Origin: Rhodospirillaceae bacterium
Lineage (GTDB): Bacteria > Pseudomonadota > Alphaproteobacteria > Rhodospirillales > UBA2165
Direction: 5' to 3'
NCBI GenBank assembly: GCA_018674495.1
Contig: JABHAA010000006.1
Location: 1 to 39,856, forward strand
Length of the DNA: 39,856 nt
Shown here: in pieces, positions 32,713 through 39,856 of the stretch
Numbering within the stretch: the stretch's first letter is position 1
How the letters are laid out: each line of letters begins with the position of its first letter
Translations under genes and position numbers: made by a program
The notes under the pieces: model-generated
Database searches by the model: none
What the model was told of the DNA's origin: nothing
What the model saw: the letters and a program-made list of their open reading frames with translations, nothing else

Positions 32713-33876
32713 ATGGATCAAAGCCCGCATCCGGGGGCGCGGGCATCGCTGGATGCCCACGCGAAGGCCAAGCTAGATCAATTGCAGGAATATCGCCTGC
32801 GCCGGAGCCTCGCCGAAACCCAACGCACCGGCGTCCTAGAAGTAATGCGCGCCGGGCGCAAATTGATCTCGTTCAGCTGCAACGATTATCTGAATTTGAG
32901 CCGCCATCCCGATGTCATGCTAGCCGCCAAGGACGCCATCGACACCCACGGCGCCGGATCCGGCGCGTCGCGTCTGGTGACTGGCAATCATCCTTTGTTC
33001 GGCGCGCTTGAGGCAAGGCTCGCCCAAATCAAGGGCACCGAGGCGGCGCTTATATTCGGCAGCGGGTACCTTGCTAATATCGGCATTATTCCGGCTCTCG
33101 CCGGGGATGGCGATCTGATCTTGGCGGACAAGCTGGTGCATTCCTGCATGCATGTGGGCGCTGCCCTTTCCGGGGCCAAGGTGGTGCGCTTTGCCCACAA
33201 CGACGCGGACGCCTTGGCGGCGGCCTTGGTGGGGGAGCGGGCGGGTGCCAGAAACTGCCTGATCCTGACCGAAAGCGTTTTTTCCATGGACGGCGACCGA
33301 GCGCCGCTTGGCGCAGCGGCTGATCTGGCCGAGGCCCATGACGCCTGGCTGATGACCGACGATGCGCACGGTTTCGGCGTGGTTACGCCCGATCCGGCGG
33401 CGGCGCGGGCGCCGTTGCAGATGGGCACCCTTTCCAAGGCGGTCGGCGCTTATGGCGGCTATTTGTGTGCGTCGCGCCCGGTGATCGATTTGTTGGTCAA
33501 CCGGGCGCGCAGCCTGATCTATTCCACCGGCCTGTCGCCCGCCGATGCCGGCGCGTCGCTGGCGGCCCTCGACATTATCGCCAAGGGCGGCGAATTGACC
33601 GAACGGCCCCTGGCCAACGCACGCCTGTTCACTCAGTTAATGGAGCTGGACGAAGCCGCCAGCCCGATCGTGCCGCTGGTGCTCGGCGATGCGGAGCGGG
33701 CGCTGGCGTTGTCGGAAGAGCTGGAGGCGGCGGGCTTTTTGGTTGCCGCCATACGCCCGCCGACGGTGCCGGAAGGCACCGCGCGCCTCCGCTTCACATT
33801 CAGCGCCGGGCATTCCGAAGAGCAGGTGCGGGCGCTGGCGAACGCGGTGCGCGCCGGATTGGCCGGGATGACATAA
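32713..33876 (+). CDS. bioF: 8-amino-7-oxononanoate synthase
   Basis: A 387-aa alpha-oxoamine synthase that condenses pimeloyl-ACP/CoA with alanine to KAPA. The PLP lysine is K242 in TLSKAVGAYGG; NDYLNLSRHP, GSGASRLVTGNH and VFSMDGDRAPL are family motifs. The start at 32713 has GGGAG upstream. The ATG of bioD overlaps its TAA by one base (TAATG), so bioFD is a coupled unit divergent from bioBA. No bioC or bioH is in the window, so pimelate-moiety synthesis is encoded elsewhere. Confidence 0.96.
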   Translation: MDQSPHPGARASLDAHAKAKLDQLQEYRLRRSLAETQRTGVLEVMRAGRKLISFSCNDYLNLSRHPDVMLAAKDAIDTHGAGSGASRLVTGNHPLFGALEARLAQIKGTEAALIFGSGYLANIGIIPALAGDGDLILADKLVHSCMHVGAALSGAKVVRFAHNDADALAAALVGERAGARNCLILTESVFSMDGDRAPLGAAADLAEAHDAWLMTDDAHGFGVVTPDPAAARAPLQMGTLSKAVGAYGGYLCASRPVIDLLVNRARSLIYSTGLSPADAGASLAALDIIAKGGELTERPLANARLFTQLMELDEAASPIVPLVLGDAERALALSEELEAAGFLVAAIRPPTVPEGTARLRFTFSAGHSEEQVRALANAVRAGLAGMT

Positions 33877-34535
33877 TGACAGCCCTGTTCGTCACCGGCA
33901 CCGGCACGGATATCGGCAAGACTTACGTCACCGCCCGCCTGATCGAAGACTCGCGCGGCCAGGGCCGTGCGGTGCGTGCCCTCAAACCAATGCTGTCGGG
34001 GTTCGATGCGTTGGCGCCCGAAGGCTGCGACAGTGCGATTTTGCTGGCGGCCATGGGGCGGGAGCCGAGCATCGGCAATATCAGCCTCATCACCCCGTGG
34101 CGCTATCGGGCGCCGCTGGCCCCCAATATGGCGGCTCGCGCCGAGGGCGCCAGTGTGGATATGGATGCGGTCGTTGAATTCTGCCGCGCCGAAATGGCGC
34201 GCGCAGACGCCGATGGCGCCGACTTATTTATTGAGGGCGTCGGCGGCGTCATGTCGCCGGTTTCCGACCAGGCCACCAACCTCGATTGGATCGGGGCGCT
34301 GGACATCCCGGCGTTGCTGGTCGCCGGCACCTATCTTGGCGCTATCAGCCACACACTCACGGCGGCCGCCGCCATGATGGAGGCCGGCGCTCGCCTACAA
34401 GGCATCACCCTCAGCGAAAGCGAAGGCGAGCAGGTAGGTCTGGCCGAAACCAAAGCGGAGTTGGAGCGGTTCTTGAAGGGGGTAACGCTCGAATGCGTGG
34501 CGCGCGCCTCTACGCCTTTGATCTTCACCGGGTGA
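33876..34535 (+). CDS. bioD: Dethiobiotin synthetase
   Basis: A 219-aa ATP-dependent carboxylase that closes the ureido ring of dethiobiotin. The P-loop GTGTDIGKT (8-16) is typical, followed by ALKPMLSGFD, PWRYRAPLAP and EGVGGVMSPVSDQATN. It starts one base inside the bioF stop (TAATG). After it a 45-bp gap without a clear hairpin separates it from the convergent uvrA gene. Confidence 0.95.
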   Translation: MTALFVTGTGTDIGKTYVTARLIEDSRGQGRAVRALKPMLSGFDALAPEGCDSAILLAAMGREPSIGNISLITPWRYRAPLAPNMAARAEGASVDMDAVVEFCRAEMARADADGADLFIEGVGGVMSPVSDQATNLDWIGALDIPALLVAGTYLGAISHTLTAAAAMMEAGARLQGITLSESEGEQVGLAETKAELERFLKGVTLECVARASTPLIFTG

Positions 34536-34580
34536 TGCTGATGAGCTATCACAACAATAACAGAGCGGGTATGGAAGGGA

Positions 34581-37472
34581 TTACGCCCGCTTCCGCTTCT
34601 TTCGTTTGCGCCCCAGATATTGCGCCAGATACGCGCCCGTGAAACTTCCCTCCGTTTCGGCGACGTCTTCTGGGGTGCCGGCGGCGATGATGCGGCCGCC
34701 CTTGTGGCCTCCCTCGGGGCCGAGGTCGAGGATCCAGTCTGCCGTCTTGATGACTTCCAGATTGTGCTCGATGACGATGATGGTGTTGCCCTGATCAACC
34801 AAGGCCTGCAGCACCTCGATCAGCTTTTTCACGTCTTCGAAATGTAGCCCGGTGGTCGGCTCGTCCAGTATATATAATGTCTTGCCGGTGGAACGGCGGG
34901 AAAGCTCCTTGGCCAGCTTGACCCGTTGCGCCTCGCCGCCCGACAAAGTCGTCGCCTGCTGGCCCAAATGGATGTATCCCAAGCCCACCCGGTTGAGGGT
35001 CAGCATCTTGTCGCGGATCGAGGGCACCGCCTTGAAATATTCCAAGCCTTCCTCGACGGTCATGTCGAGCACGTCGGCGATGGATTTGCCGCGAAACGCG
35101 ATCTCCAAGGTTTCCCGGTTGTAGCGTTTGCCCTTGCATTGATCGCACTGAACATAAACGTCGGGCAGGAAATGCATTTCGATCTTGATTAGCCCGTCGC
35201 CCTGGCAGGCCTCGCAGCGCCCACCCTTGACGTTGAAGGAAAAGCGCCCGGGCTTGTAGCCGCGGGTCTTGGCTTCGGGCAGCCCCGCAAACCAATCCCG
35301 GATCGGCGTAAAGGCGCCGGTGTAGGTGGCCGGGTTGGAGCGCGGCGTCCGCCCGATGGGGCTTTGGTCGATATCGACCACCTTATCGAGAAATTCGATG
35401 CCGGCGATATGGTCGTGGGCGCCCGGATGGACGCGGGTGCCGTTCAGGCGGCGCGCCAGCGCCTTATATAATGTCTCGACCACAAGGGTCGATTTGCCGC
35501 CCCCCGATACGCCGGTGATGCAGGTGAAGGTGCCGAGGGGAAATTCGGCGGTGATGTTGTCTAGGTTGTTTTCGCTGGCGCCGGCGACCGTCAATATTTG
35601 CCCCTTGTGGCCGGGGCGGCGTTCCTTGGGGATTTCGATCTGGCGGAAGCCGGTCATATATTGACCGGTGAGGCTTTCCGAGGACGCCATGATTTCTTCG
35701 GGCGTGCCGGACGCGACCATCAGTCCGCCATGGATACCGGCGCCAGGGCCCATGTCGATGACATGATCGGCGGCGCGGATGGCGTCTTCGTCATGTTCGA
35801 CCACGACCACCGAATTGCCGAGATCGCGAAGCCGTACCAAAGTCGCCAGCAAGCGCTCGTTGTCCCGTTGATGCAGGCCAATGGACGGCTCGTCGAGCAC
35901 ATAAAGGACGCCGGTCAACCCCGATCCGATCTGCGAGGCAAGGCGGATACGTTGGCTTTCGCCCCCCGATAATGTGCGCGATGCCCGGGCCAGCGTAAGG
36001 TATTCAAGCCCGACGTTTTTCAAGAACCCAAGCCGCTCGTTAATTTCCTTCAAGATGCGGAGAGCGATCTCGTTCTGCTTGTCGGTCAGGCGCTCGTGCA
36101 GCCCGGCGAACCAAAGCTGGCTTTCGTCGATGGACATGCGCGCCACTTGACCGGCGTGCAACCCGTCGATCTTGACCGCCAGCGCTTCCGGTTTCAGCCG
36201 GTAGCCTTCGCAGATCTCGCAACCGGAGACGGTTTGATAGCGCGATAGCTCGTCGCGCACCCAGGCACTGTCAGTTTCCTTCCAACGCCGCTCCATATTG
36301 GGGACCACGCCTTCGAATGGCTTTTTGATGTCGTAGGCCTGCTTGCCGTCGTTGTAGCGCATGGTGACGGCGGTTTTCCCGGTGCCAAACAATATGACTT
36401 CCCGGTGCTTTTTCCTGAGCTTCGACCAGGGCGCATTGAGATCAATCTTGAAATGGGCCGCGAGGCTGTCGAGGGTTTGGCGGTAATACTGAGAGCCCGA
36501 ATTGGCCCACGGCCCGACGGCGTCCTCGGTCAGGCTGAGGCGGTCGTCGGGGACTACCAGGCCGGGATCGAAAAACATCTGTGTGCCGAGCCCGTCACAC
36601 GACGGGCAGGCGCCGAATGGATTGTTAAAGGAAAACAGGCGCGGCTCGATCTCTTCGATGGTGAAGCCGGACACCGGGCAGGCGAACTTGGCCGAAAACG
36701 TGACCCGGGCGCCGTCGTCGGCGTCTTCGGTGATGGCCAGACCGTCGGCCAGCTCCAACGCCGTCTCGAATGAATCGGCGAGGCGTTGCTCCAGGCCTTC
36801 GCGGACAACCAGCCTATCGACCACCACTTCGATATCGTGCTTGAAATTTTTCTCCAGGGTCGGCGCTTCGTCGATCTCGTAATGCTCGCCGTCCACCTTG
36901 ACCCGCTGGAAACCCTTCCGGGCCAGCTCGGCCAATTCGCGCCGGTACTCGCCCTTGCGCCCGCGCGCGATGGGCGCCATCAGGTACAGCCGCGCGCCAT
37001 CCTTCATCTCCATCACCCGATCGACCATCTGCGAGACGGTCTGCGCTTCGATGGGCAGGCCGGTGGCCGGCGAATAGGGCACGCCAATGCGCGCGAACAT
37101 GAGGCGCATATAGTCCCAAATCTCGGTCACCGTGCCGACCGTGGAGCGGGGATTGCGGGACGTAGTCTTTTGCTCGATGGAGATCGCTGGCGACAAACCG
37201 TCGATGGAATCTACATCCGGCTTTTGCATCAGCTCCAGGAACTGGCGGGCATAGGCCGACAGGCTTTCCACATAACGGCGCTGGCCTTCCGCATAGATGG
37301 TATCGAAGGCTAGCGACGATTTGCCCGACCCGGACAGGCCGGTGATCACGGTCAAGGTGTCGCGGGGAATATCAACATCGATATTTCTAAGATTGTGCTG
37401 GCGCGCGCCGCGCACCGCGATAACGGAGCGCGCATCGCTTTTCGGAGCTTTTTTTCCGTTGCTTTTGGCCAT
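34581..37472 (-). CDS. uvrA: Excinuclease ABC subunit A
   Basis: A 963-aa DNA-damage recognition ATPase of nucleotide excision repair. Two ABC domains: Walker [10 protein letters not shown] (45-53) and a second GVSGGGKST, each with an LSGGE signature ([31 protein letters not shown]). The second zinc module is complete (CEACQGDG and CDQC, 19-residue gap), while the first module shows CPVSG where many homologs have a second Cys, plus CPSC. The Lys/Arg tail (KRKKRKRA) is ordinary. No LexA-type repeat is seen in the 135 bp before its start, so SOS control is not supported by sequence. Confidence 0.98.
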   Translation of the reverse strand: MAKSNGKKAPKSDARSVIAVRGARQHNLRNIDVDIPRDTLTVITGLSGSGKSSLAFDTIYAEGQRRYVESLSAYARQFLELMQKPDVDSIDGLSPAISIEQKTTSRNPRSTVGTVTEIWDYMRLMFARIGVPYSPATGLPIEAQTVSQMVDRVMEMKDGARLYLMAPIARGRKGEYRRELAELARKGFQRVKVDGEHYEIDEAPTLEKNFKHDIEVVVDRLVVREGLEQRLADSFETALELADGLAITEDADDGARVTFSAKFACPVSGFTIEEIEPRLFSFNNPFGACPSCDGLGTQMFFDPGLVVPDDRLSLTEDAVGPWANSGSQYYRQTLDSLAAHFKIDLNAPWSKLRKKHREVILFGTGKTAVTMRYNDGKQAYDIKKPFEGVVPNMERRWKETDSAWVRDELSRYQTVSGCEICEGYRLKPEALAVKIDGLHAGQVARMSIDESQLWFAGLHERLTDKQNEIALRILKEINERLGFLKNVGLEYLTLARASRTLSGGESQRIRLASQIGSGLTGVLYVLDEPSIGLHQRDNERLLATLVRLRDLGNSVVVVEHDEDAIRAADHVIDMGPGAGIHGGLMVASGTPEEIMASSESLTGQYMTGFRQIEIPKERRPGHKGQILTVAGASENNLDNITAEFPLGTFTCITGVSGGGKSTLVVETLYKALARRLNGTRVHPGAHDHIAGIEFLDKVVDIDQSPIGRTPRSNPATYTGAFTPIRDWFAGLPEAKTRGYKPGRFSFNVKGGRCEACQGDGLIKIEMHFLPDVYVQCDQCKGKRYNRETLEIAFRGKSIADVLDMTVEEGLEYFKAVPSIRDKMLTLNRVGLGYIHLGQQATTLSGGEAQRVKLAKELSRRSTGKTLYILDEPTTGLHFEDVKKLIEVLQALVDQGNTIIVIEHNLEVIKTADWILDLGPEGGHKGGRIIAAGTPEDVAETEGSFTGAYLAQYLGRKRKKRKRA

Positions 37473-37548
37473 CCACTTATATGACGCGCCGAGAGCGAAA
37501 AAGCTAGCGAGGATTTGGCTTGTTTACCGCTCTTAAAGTTCTCTTGGG

Positions 37549-37577
37549 TACTATGATACTCAATAAATACTATGATA
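37549..37577 (+). repeat. Direct repeats TACTATGATA, 19-bp period
   Basis: TACTATGATA occurs at 37549-37558 and 37568-37577, in the divergent region between uvrA and the radical SAM gene. Each contains a TATGAT promoter-like hexamer. The second copy contains an ATG in frame with the radical SAM gene, but its lack of a ribosome site argues for a regulatory role rather than a start. Confidence 0.4.
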
Positions 37578-37607
37578 ACGCGCGTGAAAAATTCGAAGGC
37601 CGATCCA

Positions 37608-39137
37608 ATGACGATCTTCCATGCCAATGCCGAGCCCGGCGGCGCTGCGCCTCTTCGCCGCCAGACCGAGCGATTTGATATCAGCGGTAGGCTTCGGGCC
37701 GGGGCTGGGGGGTACGAAATCCGCCTCCGTTCGCGCCAGGGCGGGCGCAACCATGCGGTCCATACGCATTTTAATCTGGTTGCCGATTCGGGTGATTTGA
37801 TTGAACGCAGGCCCCTGGACGCCCAGGCGGCGCGCTTCATTATCGATAACTTCGAGGCCCGCGGCGACACCGCATCGTTCGATATTTTTGCAAGCGATCT
37901 GACCGGATCGGGGATGCGGGAGCGCGAGCCGGTTGCAACCGATCCAAAAAGCATCCGCCACCAGCTTACCGGGTCCGAGCAAAGCTATACCGCCACCGGC
38001 ACCAAGCTGGCCTATCACCAGCCGATCTTCGACAAATACCGCGAAACCGGGTTTGCCAGCATCATCCGCGCCACCATGACCCTGCACCAGGTGTGCGCCT
38101 CCAAATGCCCTTATTGTTCGACCATCCGGCGCAATAGGGCCGACGCCATCACGCTTGATGAGGCGAAGGCGTTCGTGACTGCGCTGGGCGAGGATCAGGC
38201 GCGCTACAACCGGGATAACTTCGCGGTATATAACGACCGCTACCGGGAAGCCACTGGCGCGGATATCGGCCTTCGCGGGCTGATATTATCGGGCGGTGGT
38301 CAGCCCAACCTCTGGCCCCATTTCGCAGAGTTTGTCGATTGGCTGGCCGGTTTAGATATGGATCTCGGCCTGATCACCAACGGCTTCCCGCCCCATATCG
38401 ACGAAGACATCTACCGCCATTTCCAATGGATTCGCCTGTCGATCACACCGGAAGACGCTTCGCCCCATTATCCAGGCCAGCGCTTTGATGCCCAGTACAT
38501 GCCGGAGACGATCCGCCACAATGACGCCCTCACGGTGGGTTTATCTTATGTCCACGGCCCCTGGACCGATGACGATATCCTGGCTCGCATCGATGGGGCA
38601 TTAGAGGACAACGGCTTCGATTACTGCCGCGTGCTGGCCGATTGCAATTTGAGCAGGAGCGCCCAACTGGCGGCCCATGGGGCGCTGGCGGAGCGCTTGT
38701 TCCAGCTCGGCTTTATCGATGTGGACGGCCAACCTTTGAAGCGCATCTTCCACCAGTTGAAATATCACGGCGAGGGGACAGAGGCGGAAGAGCTTTGGGA
38801 CGGCGGGCAGTGTTTTTTGCAGGTCTATAACACCTTTTGGGATACAACCGGGCATGAGGCGAACGGCCATTCCGCCTGTTACCCGTGCGATTCGGTCACC
38901 GTGCTGGCTGGCGACGAAGAGCCTGAGCGCCGCTTCGATGCAGAGCGCTGGGGCACCCATTCCAATACCGACGTTGCAAAGCTGTACACCGAACATGTGC
39001 GCCCATTTTTCGATCCCCGCCAGAATTGCGCCGCCTGTCTGTTCATGCGCAACAATCGCATGGTCAAGGAATTGAGCAGCGCCGGCGGGTTGGATTTCAC
39101 GCCGGGAGAGCCGCCCGAGCACATCAATTTTCCCTAA
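37608..39137 (+). CDS. Radical SAM protein of unknown function
   Basis: A 509-aa radical SAM enzyme. An N-terminal domain of about 155 residues comes first, then the cluster motif C163-x3-C167-x2-C170 (CASKCPYC) in a TIM-barrel domain with ILSGGGQPN and LITNGFPPH as SAM-binding blocks. The C-terminus has further cysteines (SACYPCDSV, QNCAACLFMRNN) that could hold an auxiliary iron-sulfur cluster. The start at 37608 has GAAGG 8 nt upstream; an ATG at 37572 in a direct repeat lacks one. A class I methyltransferase follows after 17 bp, so the two are probably cotranscribed. The substrate is unknown; a small-molecule or peptide modification step is inferred. Confidence 0.88.
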   Translation: MTIFHANAEPGGAAPLRRQTERFDISGRLRAGAGGYEIRLRSRQGGRNHAVHTHFNLVADSGDLIERRPLDAQAARFIIDNFEARGDTASFDIFASDLTGSGMREREPVATDPKSIRHQLTGSEQSYTATGTKLAYHQPIFDKYRETGFASIIRATMTLHQVCASKCPYCSTIRRNRADAITLDEAKAFVTALGEDQARYNRDNFAVYNDRYREATGADIGLRGLILSGGGQPNLWPHFAEFVDWLAGLDMDLGLITNGFPPHIDEDIYRHFQWIRLSITPEDASPHYPGQRFDAQYMPETIRHNDALTVGLSYVHGPWTDDDILARIDGALEDNGFDYCRVLADCNLSRSAQLAAHGALAERLFQLGFIDVDGQPLKRIFHQLKYHGEGTEAEELWDGGQCFLQVYNTFWDTTGHEANGHSACYPCDSVTVLAGDEEPERRFDAERWGTHSNTDVAKLYTEHVRPFFDPRQNCAACLFMRNNRMVKELSSAGGLDFTPGEPPEHINFP

Positions 39138-39154
39138 AAATAAGGCAAAACGCC

Positions 39155-39823
39155 ATGGATCAACTCTATAAACAGGTTCCGTTCGACCGGGAATATTTCG
39201 AGTTCGGCGCCGTCACCGGCGTGTCCGGTTACACCAACTATCGCTGGATGCCGGAGCTGACCTTGCGCATGGCCTACCATCTGGTGCGCCAGCTTCCGAT
39301 CGAGGCTGGGCAAAGCATCTTGGATTTCGGCTGCGCCAAGGGGTACCTCGTAAAGGCCTTGCGCATCTTTGATTTCGAAGCCTACGGCGCCGACATATCA
39401 CCCTACGCCATCGACAATTGCGACACCGAAGTGCGCGATTTCTGCCGCCGTATCGAAGGCGTCGGCGATGTGGCCTTGTTCCCCGAACGCTATGATTGGA
39501 TCATTGCCAAGGATGTCCTCGAACATGTACCGGAAAACGATCTCCGCCTGTTTCTTAGATTGGCGGCGTTGAATGCGGACAATCTGTTCGTGGTCGTGCC
39601 GCTGGCAGCCGACGATAAATGCGGCCATTACATCGTCCCCGATTACGATCAGGATGCCACTCATGTGATTGCCAAGTCGTTGGACTGGTGGGCGGATTTG
39701 TTAAAGACAAGCGGTTGGAACGTGAATTTGAAAACCACCCATATTGCGGGGTGCAAGGAAAATTGGCGGCTCCGCTGGCCTGACGGCAACGGCTTTTTCC
39801 GGGCCAGCTCAGGATTGCGTTAA
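39155..39823 (+). CDS. Class I SAM-dependent methyltransferase
   Basis: A 222-aa methyltransferase. Motif I is ILDFGCAKG (55-63), with YGADISPYAI binding the SAM ribose and the catalytic-region block YDWIIAKDVLEHVPEN following. The N-terminus DQLYKQVPFDREYFEF is unlike generic Ubi/CobT types, so the substrate is unclear. The start ATG at 39155 has AAGGC upstream. It lies 17 bp after the radical SAM gene, and a further start at 39830 suggests that the operon continues past the right edge. Confidence 0.9.
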   Translation: MDQLYKQVPFDREYFEFGAVTGVSGYTNYRWMPELTLRMAYHLVRQLPIEAGQSILDFGCAKGYLVKALRIFDFEAYGADISPYAIDNCDTEVRDFCRRIEGVGDVALFPERYDWIIAKDVLEHVPENDLRLFLRLAALNADNLFVVVPLAADDKCGHYIVPDYDQDATHVIAKSLDWWADLLKTSGWNVNLKTTHIAGCKENWRLRWPDGNGFFRASSGLR

Positions 39824-39829
39824 CTGCCC

Positions 39830-39856
39830 ATGCCAGACGCGGCCAAGCTTACCCAT
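39830..39856 (+). CDS. Possible start of a further gene, cut by the window edge
   Basis: Six bases after the methyltransferase stop an ATG opens a frame (MPDAAKLTH) to the edge of the window. Spacing fits a continuing operon, but no ribosome site is clear and nothing of the product can be read. Confidence 0.3.

Noticed and set aside
37473..37607. LexA/SOS box upstream of uvrA
   Set aside because: Only a single GTTC was found; neither GTTC-N7-GTTC nor GAAC-N7-GAAC is present.

Overview
The window looks like chromosomal DNA from an alphaproteobacterium, probably Rhodospirillales-like. The evidence is a generally GC-rich, very compact sequence, TrmFO, an HpnE-type oxidoreductase, a complex I assembly-factor-like (NDUFAF6) squalene synthase homolog, a bioBA/bioFD cluster, a CaiB/BaiF CoA-transferase and a CoxL/UbiD gene pair. 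There are no rRNA or tRNA genes, no CRISPR array, no transposase and no phage gene. The length (about 39.9 kb) and the partial genes at both edges would fit a large-insert clone or contig piece, but that is only inference.

Left part (1-10.7 kb). A hybrid-free PAS/HAMP histidine kinase, cut by the left edge, faces a translationally coupled pair on the minus strand: a UbiD-family prenyl-FMN decarboxylase and a xanthine-dehydrogenase-family molybdopterin subunit. An AT-richer island follows (about 5.8-7.9 kb) with three exported or membrane proteins: a His-rich periplasmic protein, a HupE/UreJ-like membrane protein and a membrane-anchored coiled protein. These look like a metal-handling module. 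Next comes a divergent pair, an isochorismatase-fold hydrolase and a ThDP-dependent decarboxylase/synthase-like enzyme, sharing a 111-bp promoter region.

Middle (10.6-27.3 kb). A minus-strand run encodes a CoA-transferase, a CnbZ-like protein, a class III nucleotidyl cyclase, a bactofilin-like exported polymer protein with membrane helices, and a DEDDh exonuclease. Then come an arsenate-reductase/LMW-phosphatase-fold protein, a radical SAM protein coupled to a small membrane protein, and a DMSO-reductase-family molybdoenzyme. A LysR regulator diverges from a pyridoxamine-phosphate-oxidase-fold protein. After that lie a miniature FlgC-like protein, a short PuuD-like membrane protein preceded by a 33-residue single-helix protein, HpnE, an NDUFAF6-like squalene-synthase homolog with degraded aspartate motifs, a long Pro/Ala-rich protein and a small ankyrin protein.

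Right part (27.4-39.9 kb). Housekeeping genes dominate: trmFO, a pentapeptide-repeat protein, biotin synthesis (bioBA diverging from bioFD) and uvrA. A radical SAM enzyme and a class I methyltransferase follow, probably the start of a gene cluster that continues past the right edge.

The gene packing is tight. Four of eight convergent gene pairs share a 4-nt stop-codon overlap (CTAG, TTAG or TTAA), and one more pair abuts exactly. Several co-directional pairs overlap by ATGA. The most unusual items are the metal module with a Zur-like operator, the 33-residue membrane protein next to the PuuD-like protein, the mini-FlgC, the degraded squalene synthase homolog beside HpnE, and a membrane-helix-encoding tail in frame after the isochorismatase stop codon.
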